NCBI GenBank assembly: GCA_002364975.1
Contig: DEYT01000164.1
Span: 1-43,113 of the forward strand
Direction of reading: 5' to 3'
Length of the DNA stretch: 43,113 bases
From: Opitutia bacterium UBA3151
Lineage (GTDB): Bacteria; Verrucomicrobiota; Verrucomicrobiia; Opitutales; Seribacteraceae
Part shown: one piece after another, positions 15,982 to 23,701 of the stretch
How positions within the stretch are numbered: position 1 is the stretch's first letter
How the letters are laid out: the number at the start of each line of letters is the position of its first letter
Translations under genes and position numbers: made by a program
Notes under the pieces: generated by a model
Told to the model about the DNA's origin: nothing
What the model saw: the letters and a program-made list of their open reading frames with translations, nothing else
The model's database searches: none

Positions 15982-17663
15982 AAAATACCAGTTTTGCTGG
16001 TTCTTGGAATAGAATCCATCAGTTCTTGGGTATATGAAGTTTTGGGATGCAGGCAGATTTCATCAACTTTTCCAAACTCTTCTATCCTTCCAGATCTCAT
16101 GACCGCAATATCATCAGCCATATGCCTGACCACGCAAAGGTCATGGGATATGAAAAGATAGGTCAGGTTTCTAGAGATCTGAAGTTCATGCAATAAGTTA
16201 AGCACTTGTGCCTGAACCGACACATCCATGGCACTGACACACTCATCACAGACAACAAACTCAGGTTCTGTGGAAAGGGCACGGGCAACACAAATTCTTT
16301 GTCTTTGCCCCCCTGAAAATTCATGAGGGTATCGTTTTAAATGGTTCGATTCCAACCCAACTTCTTCAAGTAATTCAACCGCTAGATTGGAACGCTCAGA
16401 ACGGTTCCCACCAATGCCATGGACCTTCATTGGCTCGGTCAAGGTTTGCTCAATTGTCAACCTAGGGTTGAGCGAAGCATATGGATCCTGGAAAATAATT
16501 TGCATCCTTTTACGGAATGACAGCAATTCAGAAACATTGATTTTTACAATATCTTTACCGTCCCAAAGGATTTCTCCAGAATTAATTTGGGTAAGTTGCA
16601 AAATCGCACGACCCAAAGTCGTTTTTCCAGAACCTGATTCTCCCACGAGTCCCAAAGTTTTCCCTTTGCTAATCGAAAGGTCTACTCCATCCACTGCTTT
16701 GATAACCTTTCGACTTTCAGACTGAACAAAGTGAACCGCTAAGTTTTTTACCTGTATCCAAGAATCTTGGCTGTTTAAATTTGAACTTTTGGAAATCGGG
16801 ACTTTGGCAGTGGGGGTTGACTTGGGCGATTGCCCCATGAAATCATCGACGGTCGGCAATTTCTCTACGGATGTTTCGAAGGTCGGTCTGCAGGCAATCA
16901 AAGCTTTGACATAGGGATGAGAAGGAGAGGTAAAAAGCTCTTTGGTTGAGTTTTCCTCGACCACTTTACCCCGGTACATAACCACCACCCGATCTGCGAT
17001 TTCGGCGACAACACCTAAGTCGTGGCTAACAAATAAAATACTGGTTCTCAGTTCCTGACATAAGCTTTTGAGCAGTTTCAAAATCTTTGCTTGAACTGTA
17101 ACGTCAAGGGCGGTTGTGGGTTCATCTGCAAGGAGTAATTCTGGCTTGGTTATGAGTGCCATGGCAATCATGGCTCTTTGTCGCATGCCACCAGAGAATT
17201 CATGGGGATAAGCATTTTCGCGATCTTTGATCTTATCCACGCCAACCCGCTGAAGCATTTCCATGGCTTGTTCCCGGGCATCCTTTTGGGTTGGAACTAG
17301 GCCATGAATAATCAGGGGCTCAGCCACTTGTTCCAGAACGCTCATGTATGGATTTAGGCAACTCATGGGATCTTGAAAAACCATTGAAATTGATTTGCCG
17401 CGCAAGGAGCGCATGTTTTTAGAGGTAGCTTGTAAAAGATTGTTTCCTTTGAAAAAGATTTCTCCACCTTCAATTTTTGCAGGAGGTATGGGAAGCAGGT
17501 TTAATAGGGAATGGCAAGTGACTGATTTCCCCGATCCCGATTCTCCAACCAAGCCTAATACTTCTCCTTTGGAAATGGAAAAACTAACACCATCCACCGC
17601 TTTCACGATTTCCTCTCGAGTGTGAAAAAAGGTCTGAAGGTTTTTGATATTCAAGTCATTCAT
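15978..17663 (-). CDS. Peptide ABC importer ATPase, fused DppD-DppF type
   Basis: This 561-residue protein holds two ABC domains in tandem. The first has Walker A GLVGESGSGKS (residues 37-47), signature FSGGMRQRAMIAMAL and Walker B LLLADEPTTALD. The second has GLVGESGSGKTT, FSGGQRQRICVARAL and Walker B FVVCDECVSAMD, where the usual Pro after the catalytic Glu is Cys. A linker of about 50 residues rich in Ser, Pro and Lys joins them. It energises the OppBC-type permeases upstream. It is the last gene of the operon; its ATG overlaps the permease stop (TAATG). The architecture matches GsiA/YejF-like double ATPases. Confidence 0.93.
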   Translation of the reverse strand: MNDLNIKNLQTFFHTREEIVKAVDGVSFSISKGEVLGLVGESGSGKSVTCHSLLNLLPIPPAKIEGGEIFFKGNNLLQATSKNMRSLRGKSISMVFQDPMSCLNPYMSVLEQVAEPLIIHGLVPTQKDAREQAMEMLQRVGVDKIKDRENAYPHEFSGGMRQRAMIAMALITKPELLLADEPTTALDVTVQAKILKLLKSLCQELRTSILFVSHDLGVVAEIADRVVVMYRGKVVEENSTKELFTSPSHPYVKALIACRPTFETSVEKLPTVDDFMGQSPKSTPTAKVPISKSSNLNSQDSWIQVKNLAVHFVQSESRKVIKAVDGVDLSISKGKTLGLVGESGSGKTTLGRAILQLTQINSGEILWDGKDIVKINVSELLSFRKRMQIIFQDPYASLNPRLTIEQTLTEPMKVHGIGGNRSERSNLAVELLEEVGLESNHLKRYPHEFSGGQRQRICVARALSTEPEFVVCDECVSAMDVSVQAQVLNLLHELQISRNLTYLFISHDLCVVRHMADDIAVMRSGRIEEFGKVDEICLHPKTSYTQELMDSIPRTSKTGIF

Positions 17664-18523
17664 TAGTCCTTGGAGCTTTTAGGATCCAATGCATCCCGCA
17701 AGCCATCTCCGATGAAATTCAAACAAAAAAGACAAAGGCAAAAGAAGAAGCCTGGGAAGATCAGAAGCCAGGGTGCGACATCCATTTTTTCCGCCCCTTC
17801 TTTAATCAGGCTGCCCCAGGAAGCCATCGGGGCCTGTACGCCAAGTCCAAGAAAACTTAAAACGGCTTCCAATAACATGACTGCTGGAACGGTTAATGTG
17901 GCATAGACAATAATCGGTCCGAGAAGATTGGGAAGAATGTGATGAAAAAGAATGCGGGCATCCTTGAAGCCAAGAGCTCGGGCTGCTTCAATGAATTCTG
18001 CACCTTTCAAATGAAGAGTTTGGGCACGAGTGATTCTTGCCATGGTCAACCACTCAACTGCCCCAATGGCAAGAAAAAGAAGATAGAAGTTACGACCGAA
18101 GAGTACCATCAATAGAATTACGAATATCGTGAAGGGCAAAGAGTATAATATATCAACAAACCTCATCATGAAGGCGTCGACCTTTCCGCCCACATAACCT
18201 GAAATCATCCCATAGGTAACCCCAATTACAAGGGAAACTAAAGTAGCGAGCATTCCCACAGCCAGTGAAATCCTCCCTCCAAAACTTGTTCTAGCAAACA
18301 AGTCTCTGCCTAGGTTGTCGGTTCCAAACCAATGATTTTTATCAGGAGGTAAAAACTGACTTTCCAAGTTTTGTTCATCATACTGGAAATGGCAAAGTTC
18401 AGGTCCAAGAAAAGAAAAGAGTAAGATGAAGCCAAGAATGAATAAGCTTAATAAAGCCATCCGGTTTGAGCGTAGACGCATCCATGCGTCTTTTGCCAGT
18501 GAAGATCCTTGCTCGCTTTTCAT
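17663..18523 (-). CDS. oppC: Peptide ABC importer permease, OppC/DppC type
   Basis: This 286-residue protein has six hydrophobic spans and the OppC N-terminal domain. Family features are WFGTDNLGRDLFARTSFGGRISL, the coupling-loop segment EFIEAARALGFKDARILFHHILPN and the C-terminal GLGVQAPMASWGSLI followed by RDALDPK. It forms the channel with the OppB-type protein. Its ATG overlaps the oppB-type stop (ATGA at 18520-18523). Confidence 0.95.
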   Translation of the reverse strand: MKSEQGSSLAKDAWMRLRSNRMALLSLFILGFILLFSFLGPELCHFQYDEQNLESQFLPPDKNHWFGTDNLGRDLFARTSFGGRISLAVGMLATLVSLVIGVTYGMISGYVGGKVDAFMMRFVDILYSLPFTIFVILLMVLFGRNFYLLFLAIGAVEWLTMARITRAQTLHLKGAEFIEAARALGFKDARILFHHILPNLLGPIIVYATLTVPAVMLLEAVLSFLGLGVQAPMASWGSLIKEGAEKMDVAPWLLIFPGFFFCLCLFCLNFIGDGLRDALDPKSSKD

Positions 18524-19440
18524 CTTTGTTCTCTCGCTTTAGGGTCCAGCCAAGCCTGAAGGAAATCCACAAGTAAGTTGAGTGCTATGATTAAGGTGGC
18601 GTAGAACAAGACGGTTCCTAAAACCATGGTGTAGTCCCGGTTAAAGGCTGCGGTAACGAAGAACTTGCCTAACCCTGGTATGAAAAAAATACTTTCTATT
18701 ATAAATGATCCACTCACGAGTCCGGCGAATGCTGGACCCAAAAAAGTTACCACGGGGAGTAAGCCTCCTCTTAGGGCATGCTTGATGACCACCCGGCTTG
18801 GCGAGGCCCCCTTAGCTCTTGCGGTCCTTACATAATCCTGCTTAAGGGTCTCAAGCATTCCGGCACGGGTTAGGCGAGCGATGTAGGCGGCGTAGAATAA
18901 ACCAAGGGTGAGCGATGGCAAAATAAGGTCGGACCAAGAGTACCAACCCAAGGCTGGTAGAAGATTTAGCTTGGTGGAAAAAATCATGATTAAGATCGGC
19001 CCAAGCACGAAGGTGGGAAGACAAATTCCAACCATGGCAAGCCCCATAGGCAGGTAATCCCACAAGGTATTTTTTCGAAGAGCGGCAACCATGCCTGCGG
19101 GTAATCCAACGAACAGGGCGATGAGCAAGGCTGAAACTCCAAGGCCAAGAGATACCGGGAAAGCTACTCCAATGAGTTCGGAAACATCCCACCCAACATA
19201 TTTAAAGGAGGGACCCAAGTCGCCCGCCAAAAGGTTTTTCATATAGAGAAGATATTGATCAAAAAGAGGGAGATTAAGGCCGAAATGGCTTTCTAAATTC
19301 ACTTTGATTTCTTCTGGGATTGCTTTTTCAGAGTCAAAAGGACCACCCGGTGCAAACCTCGTCATGAAGAAGGTCAAGGTAGCAATAATTAGCAGAGTGG
19401 GAATCGTTTGAAGGAGTCTGGATATGAAAAAGGATTTCAT
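18520..19440 (-). CDS. oppB: Peptide ABC importer permease, OppB/DppB type
   Basis: This 306-residue permease has the typical start FFISRLLQTIPTLLIIATLTFFMTRFAPGGPFD, a coupling helix in DYVRTARAKGASPSRVVIKHALRG, and the terminal FIPGLGKFFVTAAFNRDYTMVLG. Length and spans are normal for OppB. It lies between the binding protein and OppC genes, with a TAATG overlap at 19438-19442 to the binding-protein stop, so translation is probably coupled through the whole operon. Confidence 0.95.
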   Translation of the reverse strand: MKSFFISRLLQTIPTLLIIATLTFFMTRFAPGGPFDSEKAIPEEIKVNLESHFGLNLPLFDQYLLYMKNLLAGDLGPSFKYVGWDVSELIGVAFPVSLGLGVSALLIALFVGLPAGMVAALRKNTLWDYLPMGLAMVGICLPTFVLGPILIMIFSTKLNLLPALGWYSWSDLILPSLTLGLFYAAYIARLTRAGMLETLKQDYVRTARAKGASPSRVVIKHALRGGLLPVVTFLGPAFAGLVSGSFIIESIFFIPGLGKFFVTAAFNRDYTMVLGTVLFYATLIIALNLLVDFLQAWLDPKAREQR

Positions 19441-21137
19441 TATTTTACACCGTTATCCAGATAGACATATTTATAGGGATGATGATCCAGCAAGGTTGGA
19501 TACCATCCCTGAACGCTTGGATGACGTAGCGAGACCTGAACATAAAAATAAAGAGGAAGAATCGGAATTTCTTCTGCCAACAAGTCTTCACAATTTTGAA
19601 AATGAATAAATCTTTCAGCTGGGTTGAGCGATTGCTCCGCAAGATTTAAGGCACGGTCATATTCTTGGTTCGACCAACCTGTTAGGTTGTTACCTTCTCC
19701 GGTTCGCCAGAGGTGCAAAAAAGTATTAGCATCCACATAATCACCAATCCATCCGGCACGAGCCAGAGCATAATCTCCTTTGGTAATCGATGAAAGAAAC
19801 ACTTTCCATTCCATATTCGTCAATTGAATATCCACCCCTAGGCTCTTTTTCCACATGGCCTGTAAAGCTTCGGCAACTTTTTTATGACCTTCTGAAGTGT
19901 TGTAGCTAAGTTCGAAAGGGGGAAGGGTTTGAAGCCCCTTCTCTTTCAGGTATGAGTCCAATAATACTTTGGCCTGTTCTGGGTCATAACCATATCCCTT
20001 CTTTGCAGTAAATCCGCCAGTATCTGGTGGAGTGAAGCAATAAGCAGGAAGTTGCCCGCCCTTCAAAACTTTTTCGACCAAAAGCTTTCGATTCACCGAG
20101 AGGCTTAGGGCTTTACGAACCCTTAGATCATCAAATGGAGGAGCCTTGAGATTAAAGCGGTAATAATAAGTTCCGAGGTAAGGCTCGAAATGAATCCACT
20201 CTGGGTGTTTTTTCTTCAAGAAGTCAATTCGGTCAGATGATACCGTTTGAGTCACATGTAAAAACCCAGTCCGGAAACCACGCTCCTCGGTATCAGCTGT
20301 TTCAATCGGATAAAATCGTATGGCAGAGAGTTTAGTACGATTTGCATCCCAATATTCTTTGGATGCTTTTACTTCAATAACCGAATTGATTTTATGATCG
20401 GATAATTGAAAAGGGCCGTTTCCAATAAAATTTTGGGGTTTCGTCCATTTAGTCCCGATGCGGGCGAAAGCGTCAAATTTTTCAAGGGTGGGTTGATGCA
20501 CCGGAAACCATGAATAATGATTGAGTAATTCAAGAAAATAGGGAGTCTGATTTTCTAGGGTTAACTGCAAGGAGTGAGTATTTAAAGCTTTAACTCCGAC
20601 ATTAGCTTCATCCCATGTTTTTTTACCTTCATGGTAGATCTTGGCATTTTTTAAGACATAAAGCATGGAGGCATACTGAGCACCTAAGTTGGGGTTTAGA
20701 ATTCGTTTGTAAGAATAAATAAAATCATTTGCGGTTACCGGATCACCGTTGTGCCAGCGAGCCTCTTTCCGAATTTGAAAAATATATGTCTTTTTGTCTT
20801 CGGAAATCACCCAGCTCTCGGCAACTCCGGGTAATGGTTTAAGGGTTTTGGGATCTTCACTTACCAAACCTTCGAGCAGAGCAGACAAAATATTATGGGC
20901 GGCAACACTAGTTGCCAAATGCGGGTCTAAATATTGAGGTTCCGCACCGAGGCCAAAATGCAGGATTTGTTCGTCTATTGCTCGCTCTACATTGGAAGGT
21001 GCCGAGCAAGATGAGAACAGGAAATGACCCAAGATACCAACCCCGAGCAAAAGGGCAGCTTTTACAGATTGTATTAAAGATTTTTTAATATTTCGAAACT
21101 GAACAGGGTAAGGCACATGGCAAGAAAAAGGATACAT
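19440..21137 (-). CDS. oppA: Oligopeptide-binding lipoprotein, OppA type
   Basis: This 565-residue solute-binding protein has a long N-region, a hydrophobic segment and a lipobox-like FSSC with Cys44 as lipidation site. The mature part is an SBP_bac_5 domain of OppA type: EPQYLDPHLATSVAAHNIL, LLEGLVSEDPKTLKPLPGVAESW, ARWHNGDPVTANDFIYSYKRILNP and FDDLRVRKALSLSVNRKLL. It captures peptides (substrate class by family) and delivers them to the OppBC channel. It is first in the minus-strand operon, and only 65 bases separate it from the divergent second importer. Confidence 0.94.
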   Translation of the reverse strand: MYPFSCHVPYPVQFRNIKKSLIQSVKAALLLGVGILGHFLFSSCSAPSNVERAIDEQILHFGLGAEPQYLDPHLATSVAAHNILSALLEGLVSEDPKTLKPLPGVAESWVISEDKKTYIFQIRKEARWHNGDPVTANDFIYSYKRILNPNLGAQYASMLYVLKNAKIYHEGKKTWDEANVGVKALNTHSLQLTLENQTPYFLELLNHYSWFPVHQPTLEKFDAFARIGTKWTKPQNFIGNGPFQLSDHKINSVIEVKASKEYWDANRTKLSAIRFYPIETADTEERGFRTGFLHVTQTVSSDRIDFLKKKHPEWIHFEPYLGTYYYRFNLKAPPFDDLRVRKALSLSVNRKLLVEKVLKGGQLPAYCFTPPDTGGFTAKKGYGYDPEQAKVLLDSYLKEKGLQTLPPFELSYNTSEGHKKVAEALQAMWKKSLGVDIQLTNMEWKVFLSSITKGDYALARAGWIGDYVDANTFLHLWRTGEGNNLTGWSNQEYDRALNLAEQSLNPAERFIHFQNCEDLLAEEIPILPLYFYVQVSLRHPSVQGWYPTLLDHHPYKYVYLDNGVK

Positions 21138-21202
21138 TATATTTCACTTTTGAATTTCTATGCTTTGCTCGGAGCAGGGAAGTCCTTAGAAAGTAAAATT
21201 TT

Positions 21203-22627
21203 ATGCGAGATTATTTTATCAGAAGACTTTTATTGATACCACCGACTCTTCTTGGAATTAGTATCTTGGTCTTCGCGATTACCAGATTGGCACCCGGTGG
21301 TCCTCTGGAACAGGCAATGATGCAAATGCAGCAGATTTCTGAAGATGGTGGTGGGGGTTTAAATTCAGGTTCAGACCAGGCTTTGTCGGAGGATCAACTT
21401 GAACAGATGAAACGTTTGTACGGATTTGATAAACCTCATTGGGAAGCCTATTTAATCTGGCTGGGTTTGCTTCCCCGAGAAACGGAATTTCGTCAAATAC
21501 GGTTTCTTGACCAGGAGCTCGAATTAGCGGAGAGAGTGAGCCTTCCAAGTTTTAACTTGGTTGAACTAGATTGGGACGGGGACGGATACCTTCAACGCCA
21601 GGAAGTGCCGTCCCATTTAAATAAATACATTGATTTCTCTCGTTTTGATCAAAATCAGGATGGTGAGATTGACGGGGCGGAGGCGGATACTCCGGCTGCA
21701 TTCATAGAGGGAGCCCGGGAGAAAGTTATTCTCCAAAGAGATGATAAGGGTGGGGTAAGGATGGAAAATTATCATAGCTTACTTGGAAACTGGAAGATCC
21801 GCATGAAAGAAAGTGACCGAGGTAAACCCAATTTAATTCCAATAGCTGAACTATTCATGACCCGCTATGCTGGGGTGTTGCAGGGAAATTTTGGACTTTC
21901 GACCCGGTATGGGGAACCTGTCCTTTCAGTGATTACCGAACGCCTGCCGGTATCCACTTACTTCGGACTTCTTACCTTTCTGATTACCTACATGATATGC
22001 ATTCCGCTCGGGGTTTTTAAGGCGGTTCGACACAACACTTTATCCGATGATATTTCATCGATCCTTATTTTTGTTGGGTACTCGGTTCCAGGATATGCAT
22101 TGGGTTCCCTTTTGCTTTTGTTTTTCTCAGTAAAGCTTGACTGGTTTCCAATGAGGGGACTAACCAGCAGTGGATTCAGCGAACTTTCCCCTTGGGAACA
22201 AATCAAAGATTTGGTCATTCATACATTTCAGCCCCTTTGTTGTTATTTGATTGGCGGATTTGCTTTCGTAACCATGTTGATGAAAAACCACCTCATGGAT
22301 AACTTGGCTTCTGATTATGTACGGACCGCCATGGCAAAAGGGGTTTCCTTTGGCATCGCGGTTCGTAGACACGCCCTTCGTAATTCGCTGGTTCCCCTCG
22401 CAACCAATGTAGGTCATCAAGTGACCCTGTTTGTCACTGGATCTTTTCTAATAGAAACGATTTTCGATATCGATGGTTTTGGCTTGCTCGGGTTTAATTC
22501 TGTGATTGACCGGGATTATCCCGTGGTCATGGGCATACTTACCCTATCGGCCAGTTTAATGCTGCTCGGGAATGTGCTTTCCGATGCTTTGGTTGCCTTA
22601 GTCGATCCGAGAGTCCGATTTGAATAG
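21203..22627 (+). CDS. Peptide ABC permease, YejB type, with an inserted EF-hand pair
   Basis: This 474-residue permease is well above the usual OppB/YejB length. It begins like YejB (RDYFIRRLLLIPPTLLGIS, RLAPGGPLEQ, YGFDKPHWEAYL), then carries an extra segment at about residues 90-215 before rejoining the family at YAGVLQGNFGLSTRYGEPV. Within it are two canonical calcium loops: DWDGDGYLQRQE (123-134) and DQNQDGEIDGAE (149-160). The insertion falls in the periplasmic loop after the first span. The coupling helix (DYVRTAMAKGVSFGIAVRRHALRN) and C-terminus are normal. First gene of the plus-strand importer operon; the next permease starts 3 bases after its stop. Confidence 0.93.
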   Translation: MRDYFIRRLLLIPPTLLGISILVFAITRLAPGGPLEQAMMQMQQISEDGGGGLNSGSDQALSEDQLEQMKRLYGFDKPHWEAYLIWLGLLPRETEFRQIRFLDQELELAERVSLPSFNLVELDWDGDGYLQRQEVPSHLNKYIDFSRFDQNQDGEIDGAEADTPAAFIEGAREKVILQRDDKGGVRMENYHSLLGNWKIRMKESDRGKPNLIPIAELFMTRYAGVLQGNFGLSTRYGEPVLSVITERLPVSTYFGLLTFLITYMICIPLGVFKAVRHNTLSDDISSILIFVGYSVPGYALGSLLLLFFSVKLDWFPMRGLTSSGFSELSPWEQIKDLVIHTFQPLCCYLIGGFAFVTMLMKNHLMDNLASDYVRTAMAKGVSFGIAVRRHALRNSLVPLATNVGHQVTLFVTGSFLIETIFDIDGFGLLGFNSVIDRDYPVVMGILTLSASLMLLGNVLSDALVALVDPRVRFE

Positions 22628-22630
22628 AGG

Positions 22631-23701
22631 ATGATTCAGATAAATCCATTAACCCTAAAAAAGCTTCGTCGATTTCGTTCGATCAAAAGAGGCTTCTGGT
22701 CTTTTATAATCTTACTTTTGCTCTATTGTTTTAGCTTGGCTGGGGAGCTTTTTGTCAATAAACGAGCATTGTTGGTTTCATACAAGGGTGATTTTTATTT
22801 TCCAACCTATGGGGATCAGATAAGGGGAAAACAATTTGGACTGGATTATGATTATGAAACGGATTACCGAACCCTGAAGAAGAAATTTGAACAAGAGAAT
22901 CTCGGTAATTGGGTTATTATGCCAATCATTCCCTATGATCCATATGAAATGGATTACACTCAGGATGAGTCTACCGGTTTTTCTCCTCCAAGTTGGGAAA
23001 CGAGGCATTTTTGTGGAACCGATAAAACCGAACGGGATGTCTTTGCCCGGTTACTTTACGGATTCCGAATCGCAATGACCTTTTCTTTGGGTTATCTTTT
23101 TCTGACCTATTTAATTGCAGTAGCTGCAGGGAGTGTGATGGGATATCTTGGTGGGAAGACAGATATGCTTGGATTACGCCTGGTTGAAATCTGGGCGAAT
23201 GTACCTTTCTTATACATGGTTATTATTTTGGTCTCTGTGATGCCGGGCTGGTGGGGGGTTGGTTGGCAAGTATCCTCTCTTTTGTTCATCATGGTCCTGT
23301 TTTCATGGACCGGCATGACTTATTACATTCGAGCGGCGGTGTACAAAGAAAAGGCCCGTGATTATGTTTCAGCTGCGAAAGTAATCGGTGCGGGCCCTTT
23401 GCGAATTATTTTTCGCCATCTTCTTCCCAATGTTATTTCAACCCTAGTCACCTTTGCCCCCTTCACGATTGCCGCCGCCATTTCATCGATTACCGCCCTT
23501 GACTTTTTAGGATATGGTTTGCCTCCCCCCACTCCGAGCTGGGGAGAACTTCTAAAGCAGGCTGTGGGCAATCTTAAAACGGCTCCCTGGATTGTTATCT
23601 CAACAGTTACCGCACTGGTTTTAACCTTAACCCTTGTTACTTTTGTGGGCGAAGCGGTAAGAGAAGCTTTTGATCCCAAAAAATTCTCCACCTATGAATG
23701 A
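22631..23701 (+). CDS. Peptide ABC permease, YejE type
   Basis: This 356-residue permease matches YejE rather than plain OppC: a first span, then LFVNKRALLVSYKGDFYFP, a long periplasmic stretch with NWVIMPIIPYDPYEMDY, and FSPPSWETRHFCGTDKTERDVFARLLYGFRIAM. The coupling segment is DYVSAAKVIGAGPLRIIFRHLLPN, and the end is REAFDPK. It forms the channel with the EF-hand permease. YejABEF in E. coli imports peptide-like substrates, including microcin C. It overlaps the start of the binding-protein gene slightly. Confidence 0.92.
   Translation: MIQINPLTLKKLRRFRSIKRGFWSFIILLLLYCFSLAGELFVNKRALLVSYKGDFYFPTYGDQIRGKQFGLDYDYETDYRTLKKKFEQENLGNWVIMPIIPYDPYEMDYTQDESTGFSPPSWETRHFCGTDKTERDVFARLLYGFRIAMTFSLGYLFLTYLIAVAAGSVMGYLGGKTDMLGLRLVEIWANVPFLYMVIILVSVMPGWWGVGWQVSSLLFIMVLFSWTGMTYYIRAAVYKEKARDYVSAAKVIGAGPLRIIFRHLLPNVISTLVTFAPFTIAAAISSITALDFLGYGLPPPTPSWGELLKQAVGNLKTAPWIVISTVTALVLTLTLVTFVGEAVREAFDPKKFSTYE

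Noticed and set aside
21138..21202. Operator in the gap between the two peptide importers (TGCTCGGAGCA)
   Set aside because: The palindrome has only 5-bp arms with a one-base centre and no convincing promoter elements around it; too weak to list.
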